DNA of 9,633 bases, taken from positions 1 through 9,633 of the forward strand of contig JBKHJA010000097.1 of assembly GCA_046538375.1 (NCBI GenBank), read 5' to 3'. A program made the position numbers and the translations under genes. Source of the DNA: JBKHJA01 sp046538375. Lineage in GTDB: Bacteria; Acidobacteriota; Aminicenantia; Aminicenantales; Aminicenantaceae. Each line of letters starts with the position of its first letter. Positions within the stretch are counted from its first letter, which is position 1. Shown here one piece after another: positions 6,503 through 9,633 of the stretch. The notes under the pieces were generated by a model. It made no database searches, had not been told where the DNA came from, and saw only the letters and a program-made list of their open reading frames with translations.

Positions 6503-6531
6503 TTGACTTTGCCTTTTTGCTGTGCTAAAAG
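6503..6531 (+). promoter_or_regulatory. Predicted sigma70 promoter of the rightward operon
   Basis: TTGACT (6503-6508, 5 of 6) is followed after 17 bases by TAAAAG (6526-6531, 4 of 6). Transcription would start near 6538, giving a leader of about 67 bases before the ATG at 6605. This also argues against a start at 6494, which would lie upstream of the promoter. Confidence 0.5.
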
Positions 6532-6604
6532 CTTAGTGGAGGAGAGAATAAGCGGTATCCAGGCAGTTTCAGCCAGGAAATTCAGACAAAAAGGAGGGAA
6601 AAAG

Positions 6605-7414
6605 ATGAGGGCGATAGACAATTTTTTCACCAAAGGCCCTGTGTTTTTGTTGGTTGCTGTTCTTATGGGAGCATCATTTTCTGCTGCTGAGGCCGAGAAA
6701 AAAATATTGGATATGACCTATCCTTTTGACCAACACACTATTTATTGGCCCACAGCCAGATCCTTCCAGTTGAAGAAAGTCTCCTGGGGCATTTCTGAGG
6801 GAGGTTGGTGGTATGCTTCCAATGAATTCAGCGCTTCGGAGCACGGCGGCACTCATGCCGATGCCCCTATTCATTTTGCCGAGGGAGGACGGACTATAGA
6901 GCAGGTTCCGCTGCAGGAATGGATAGGACCTGCGGTCAAAATTGATGTGGCCGAAAAATGCCATAAAAATCGGGACTATCTCCTCTCTGTCCAGGATATC
7001 AAAGAATGGGAGGAGAGATACGGAGAAATTCCTGATGGCGCCTGGGTGATCATGTACACCGGAATCGACACCAAGTATTATCCCCAAAGGAAGGAAGTTC
7101 TGGGAACAGAAAAAACAGGTCAACAAGCCCTTCCCGAGTTGAGTTTTCCCGGATTTTCGCCTGAATCAGCGAGATATCTGACTGAACAGAGAAATATCAC
7201 CGGAATCGCTGTGGATACTCCCAGCATAGATTACGGGAAGTCAAAAGATTTTAAGGTTCATCGGATTCTGTTCGCCGCTGATAAACTGGCCCTGGAAAAT
7301 ATCGCCAATCTGGATAAGCTTCCTCCTCAAGGAGCCGTGCTCTATGTCATGCCTATGATGATCAAGGAAGGAACAGGGGCTCCTGCACGTGTTTTCGCTG
7401 TTCTTCCCGAATAA
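6605..7414 (+). CDS. Exported cyclase-family (kynurenine-formamidase-like) metal-dependent hydrolase
   Basis: Members of this family hydrolyse amide or ring C-N bonds (N-formylkynurenine, isatin) or act in polyketide cyclisation. The 269-residue product has a signal peptide, with hydrophobic core PVFLLVAVLMGASF and likely cleavage after AEA at 28-30. The mature enzyme would act in the periplasm or outside the cell. The metal motif HGGTHADAPIHF spans 80-91 and supplies H80, H84, D86 and H90. H219 and E231 lie 12 apart, the spacing of the second ligand pair in bacterial kynurenine formamidase. IAVDTPSID (201-209) and GTGAPARVFA (257-266) are further family blocks. The start is set by GGAGGG at 6593-6598 and by the signal peptide; the frame continues upstream to 6494 but without a site. 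It heads an operon with XdhC and MocA. The substrate cannot be named. Confidence 0.9.
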   Translation: MRAIDNFFTKGPVFLLVAVLMGASFSAAEAEKKILDMTYPFDQHTIYWPTARSFQLKKVSWGISEGGWWYASNEFSASEHGGTHADAPIHFAEGGRTIEQVPLQEWIGPAVKIDVAEKCHKNRDYLLSVQDIKEWEERYGEIPDGAWVIMYTGIDTKYYPQRKEVLGTEKTGQQALPELSFPGFSPESARYLTEQRNITGIAVDTPSIDYGKSKDFKVHRILFAADKLALENIANLDKLPPQGAVLYVMPMMIKEGTGAPARVFAVLPE

Positions 7415-7429
7415 AAAGGAACACCGGAG

Positions 7430-7960
7430 TTGATTTTTATACTGACTGGCCCTGTCCACTCAGGAAAAACCACCTTAGTGAAGAAAGTGGCGGATGACCT
7501 CAAAACCCTTCACTTCAAAGTGGATGGCTTTTTGAGTGAAGCGGTGCTTGAAAACGAAACAATCGCTGGTTATGATCTGTCTGACCTGAGAAAAGGAAAA
7601 ACCTTTCCCTTCATCCGCAGGCAGGGAGCGGAAGGATGGGAGAGGATAGGGCGGTTTTATTTTATCCCCCAGACCTTGGCTCAGGCCAAAGACATAATCC
7701 TGCGCAGCCGGAACGCAGATATGCTGATGGTGGATGAAGTGGGCCCCTTGGAACTCAAGGGTGGGGGGTTATGGCCGGCTTTGGAGCAGGTCCTTTTTTC
7801 TAGGATGAGGCCCATACTTCTGGTGGTGCGGGTCCGTATAGTCAGGGATTTCCTGGAACAAATGGGAGGAGAAAAGGTGAAAATATTTGATATAAGAGAG
7901 AAAAATATTTTTTCTCGCATGATGAAAGAGATGGAAAGAAATATGGACCGGAGAAAATGA
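7430..7960 (+). CDS. THEP1-like P-loop nucleoside-triphosphatase
   Basis: This small cytoplasmic NTPase has 176 residues, the usual size of the THEP1/NTPase_1 family. Walker A is GPVHSGKTT at 7-15. The Walker B region is MLMVDEVGPLEL at 98-109, with the acidic pair D102-E103 and the family-typical GPxEL following it. GFLSEAV (33-39) and GRFYFIP (74-80) fit other family blocks. The start is TTG, 10 bases after AAGGA and 15 bases after the hydrolase stop; no ATG with a site fits better. Its end overlaps the xdhC start by 4 bases (ATGA), so it is translationally coupled to a molybdenum-hydroxylase maturation gene. Archaeal and thermophile homologues hydrolyse NTPs in vitro but their role is unclear. 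I infer a part in molybdenum-cofactor handling, from context only. Confidence 0.85.
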   Translation: MIFILTGPVHSGKTTLVKKVADDLKTLHFKVDGFLSEAVLENETIAGYDLSDLRKGKTFPFIRRQGAEGWERIGRFYFIPQTLAQAKDIILRSRNADMLMVDEVGPLELKGGGLWPALEQVLFSRMRPILLVVRVRIVRDFLEQMGGEKVKIFDIREKNIFSRMMKEMERNMDRRK

Positions 7961-9036
7961 AAAATATTTATGATCGTCTTTTTTTTGTCATGGAAAAGAA
8001 AAAACAGGCGGCTCTGGCTACCATCATCGAGACAGAAGGATCTACTCCTCAGGTTCCCGGGGCATCAGCCATTTTTTCTTCTGAAGGGCTGCTGGCGGGA
8101 ACTCTGGGAGGGGGTTTGCTGGAGGCAGACTGCCAGAAAAGGACACTTCAAGCGCTGAAGGAGAAACGCACCTTCGTCCACCAGTTCGACCTCAACGCCG
8201 GCCTGGGATCAGATGAGGGAGCCGTTTGTGGAGGCCGGGTGAAAATTCTGGTCGATTCTTCTCCTGAACAGCACAGAGAGACCTTCCGCCGGCTTCATCA
8301 GTCATTCACCAAGCGCCGGCCCGGCCTTTTGGTCACCTTCATCGAGCATCACGGCGATAAGGGAATTTCCGTTTTTCGAAAATGGATAGAAAATGGAGAG
8401 AGATCTTTCCCTGTTCCAGAGATCCCTGTGGGGTGGTGGAAGAAACAGGCGGCAAGGGCATTCTCTGAGCGTCAGACCCTACTGTTGAAGCTCCACTCCA
8501 AGGAAAGGAGGGCTGGGGTCAAAGGAAAATATCTATTTTTGGAGCCCATTTTTCCTCTGGCCCAACTGGTTATTGCCGGAGCGGGTCACGTGGGTCGGGC
8601 AGTGGCACATTTGGGAAGCGTGCTGGATTTTGAAGTCACTGTGATCGATGACCGGCCTGAATTTGCCAATAAAGACCATATTCCTGATGCGGATCATGTG
8701 GTGGTAGAGGAGATGGGAAAGGCCGTCAAGAATTTTCCTTTCACCTCTGACACCTATCTGGTGATTGTCACTCGAGGGCACCGACAGGACGGAGAGGTTC
8801 TCAGAGAGAGCATTGCCTCGCCTGCTGCCTATATCGGAATGATCGGAAGCCGCCGGAAAATTGAGCTGATAAGAAAATCATTTCTCCAGAAAGGTTGGGC
8901 CACTGCCCGGCAGTTTGACAGGGTTCACGCTCCCATTGGCCTGGAGATCGGTTCAAAAACCGTGGAGGAGATTGCGGTGAGCATTGCCGCTCAATTGGTC
9001 CAGGTGCGCAGCCAGAAAAGGAAGGAGCAGACATGA
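7957..9036 (+). CDS. xdhC: XdhC/CoxI-family molybdenum-hydroxylase maturation protein
   Basis: XdhC binds molybdenum cofactor, protects it while its terminal sulfur is added, and delivers it to xanthine-dehydrogenase-type enzymes in the cytoplasm. The 359 residues contain both standard domains. The N-terminal XdhC/CoxI domain has TEGSTPQVPGA (26-36), GTLGGGLLEAD (48-58) and the cysteine motif CGG (91-93). The C-terminal Rossmann domain has VIAGAGHVGRAV (205-216), DDRPEFA (231-237), VTRGHRQDGE (271-280), GMIGSRRK (294-301) and HAPIGLEIGSKTVEEIAVSI (324-343). The start overlaps the NTPase stop and is preceded by GGAG. The stop overlaps the next start in the same ATGA fashion. The partner hydroxylase subunits are not in this window and probably follow. 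A cysteine desulfurase for sulfuration is also not seen here. Confidence 0.94.
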   Translation: MKNIYDRLFFVMEKKKQAALATIIETEGSTPQVPGASAIFSSEGLLAGTLGGGLLEADCQKRTLQALKEKRTFVHQFDLNAGLGSDEGAVCGGRVKILVDSSPEQHRETFRRLHQSFTKRRPGLLVTFIEHHGDKGISVFRKWIENGERSFPVPEIPVGWWKKQAARAFSERQTLLLKLHSKERRAGVKGKYLFLEPIFPLAQLVIAGAGHVGRAVAHLGSVLDFEVTVIDDRPEFANKDHIPDADHVVVEEMGKAVKNFPFTSDTYLVIVTRGHRQDGEVLRESIASPAAYIGMIGSRRKIELIRKSFLQKGWATARQFDRVHAPIGLEIGSKTVEEIAVSIAAQLVQVRSQKRKEQT

Positions 9037-9629
9037 TTGCGGCCGTGATTTTGGCTGCCGGAGAGTCGCGAAGGATGGGGAGGGCCAAGCTCCTTTTGCC
9101 TTTTGGCCGCAAGAGCATCATACAGACAGTGGTTGACCATGTCCTCCGGTCAGAGGCAGATAAGGTGGTGGTGGTCCTTGGCGGAGGGGCTGAAAAGATT
9201 AAACCCAAAATCGGACATGGTCCTCTGTTGATCACTTTGAATCCTGATTACAAAAAAGGAATGCTTTCCTCAGTCCAATGGGGATTCAAGAATCTTCCCC
9301 CAGACACAGAGGCTGTTTTGATCTGTCTGGGTGACCAGCCTTCCATTTCATCTGATGTTATCGATGAAATCATCCATGCTTACCGACAGACAAAAAAAGG
9401 AATAGTGATTCCCGTTTACAGAAACAATCGAGGGCATCCTGTGTTGATTGATATCAAATACCAGAAAGAAGTGGACAGCCTCAATCCTGATATCGGTCTT
9501 CGCCAGTTAGTGTACAGCCATCCGGAGGATACCTTTGAGGTTGAGGTCAGGGAATCTTCCATCCTTCGAGATATAGATGATCCTGATGACTACAAAAGAG
9601 AGGAAGAAAAATCAAGGAAGAACGGATGA
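9033..9629 (+). CDS. mocA: MocA-type molybdenum cofactor cytidylyltransferase
   Basis: This enzyme transfers CMP from CTP to Mo-molybdopterin, giving the dinucleotide cofactor used by xanthine-oxidase-family hydroxylases. The 198-residue MobA-like NTP-transferase fold shows the nucleotide-binding loop LAAGESRRMG at 7-16 with K19, the metal-binding GDQP at 100-103 and RGHPVLID at 133-140. A closing DIDDPDDY lies at 180-187. The LAAG form of the first motif is typical of the CTP-using MocA branch; MobA (GTP) usually has LAGG. The start overlaps the xdhC stop by 4 bases and follows GGAAGGAG. A MobA/MocA distinction from motifs alone is not certain, but pairing with xdhC supports MocA. The C-terminal tail (EEEKSRKNG) is short and charged. 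Confidence 0.9.
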   Translation: MIAAVILAAGESRRMGRAKLLLPFGRKSIIQTVVDHVLRSEADKVVVVLGGGAEKIKPKIGHGPLLITLNPDYKKGMLSSVQWGFKNLPPDTEAVLICLGDQPSISSDVIDEIIHAYRQTKKGIVIPVYRNNRGHPVLIDIKYQKEVDSLNPDIGLRQLVYSHPEDTFEVEVRESSILRDIDDPDDYKREEEKSRKNG

Positions 9630-9633
9630 GGGG
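9626..9633 (+). CDS. Probable start of the next operon gene (truncated by window edge)
   Basis: The mocA stop is embedded in ATGA, giving an ATG at 9626-9628 that overlaps it exactly as at the two preceding junctions. AAGGAAG lies at 9614-9620, 5 bases upstream, a plausible ribosome binding site. Only 8 bases are visible, so the product is unknown. By context it may be a molybdenum-hydroxylase subunit or another accessory protein. Confidence 0.45.

Noticed and set aside
6494..6604. Upstream start of the cyclase-family hydrolase at 6494
   Set aside because: It lies upstream of or within the predicted promoter, has no ribosome site and would put 37 residues before an evident signal peptide.
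6674..7126. Minus-strand 150-codon open frame
   Set aside because: It is antisense to the well-supported hydrolase gene and lacks any recognisable motif.

Overview
The window is a densely packed bacterial segment with two divergent gene blocks. They separate at a promoter region around positions 6397-6604. The organism is Gram-negative: it carries a large outer-membrane TonB-dependent receptor with an N-terminal carboxypeptidase-regulatory-like domain. Most of its genes have strong AGGAGG-type ribosome binding sites, which argues against Bacteroidota, where such sites are rare. Oar-like receptors of this kind, a stand-alone ArsA with an HSP20-like tail and an inositol-phosphate-lipid gene pair would suit an Acidobacteriota/Aminicenantota-type lineage. 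That assignment is inference from gene content only.

Leftward block (minus strand, read from 6396 down to 146). First comes an ArsA/Get3-type ATPase with a C-terminal HSP20-like domain. A 69-residue charged protein of unknown function follows, with an unusually perfect Shine-Dalgarno sequence. A new sigma70-like promoter then drives a CDP-alcohol phosphatidyltransferase of the phosphatidylinositol-phosphate-synthase type, closely coupled to myo-inositol-1-phosphate synthase. Together these two can turn glucose-6-phosphate into inositol-1-phosphate and attach it to a CDP-activated lipid. After a 97-base gap comes the TonB-dependent receptor, whose start codon sits at the foot of a possible hairpin and lacks a visible Shine-Dalgarno sequence. 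The first ~145 bases are probably intergenic and hold a short perfect palindrome.

Rightward block (plus strand, 6605 to the right edge). This looks like one operon. It begins with an exported cyclase/kynurenine-formamidase-family metal hydrolase. Next are a small THEP1-like P-loop NTPase with a TTG start, XdhC, and a MocA-type molybdopterin cytidylyltransferase. The last three genes are joined by 4-base ATGA overlaps, and the same pattern predicts a further gene starting at 9626, cut off by the window. XdhC and MocA are dedicated maturation factors for xanthine-oxidase-family molybdenum hydroxylases, so the hydroxylase subunits probably lie just beyond the right edge. The most interesting points are the NTPase built into this maturation operon and the exported ring-opening-type hydrolase at its head. 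Together they suggest a molybdenum-hydroxylase-dependent pathway for an N-heterocyclic or related compound.

I found no tRNA, rRNA, CRISPR array, insertion sequence or phage gene.
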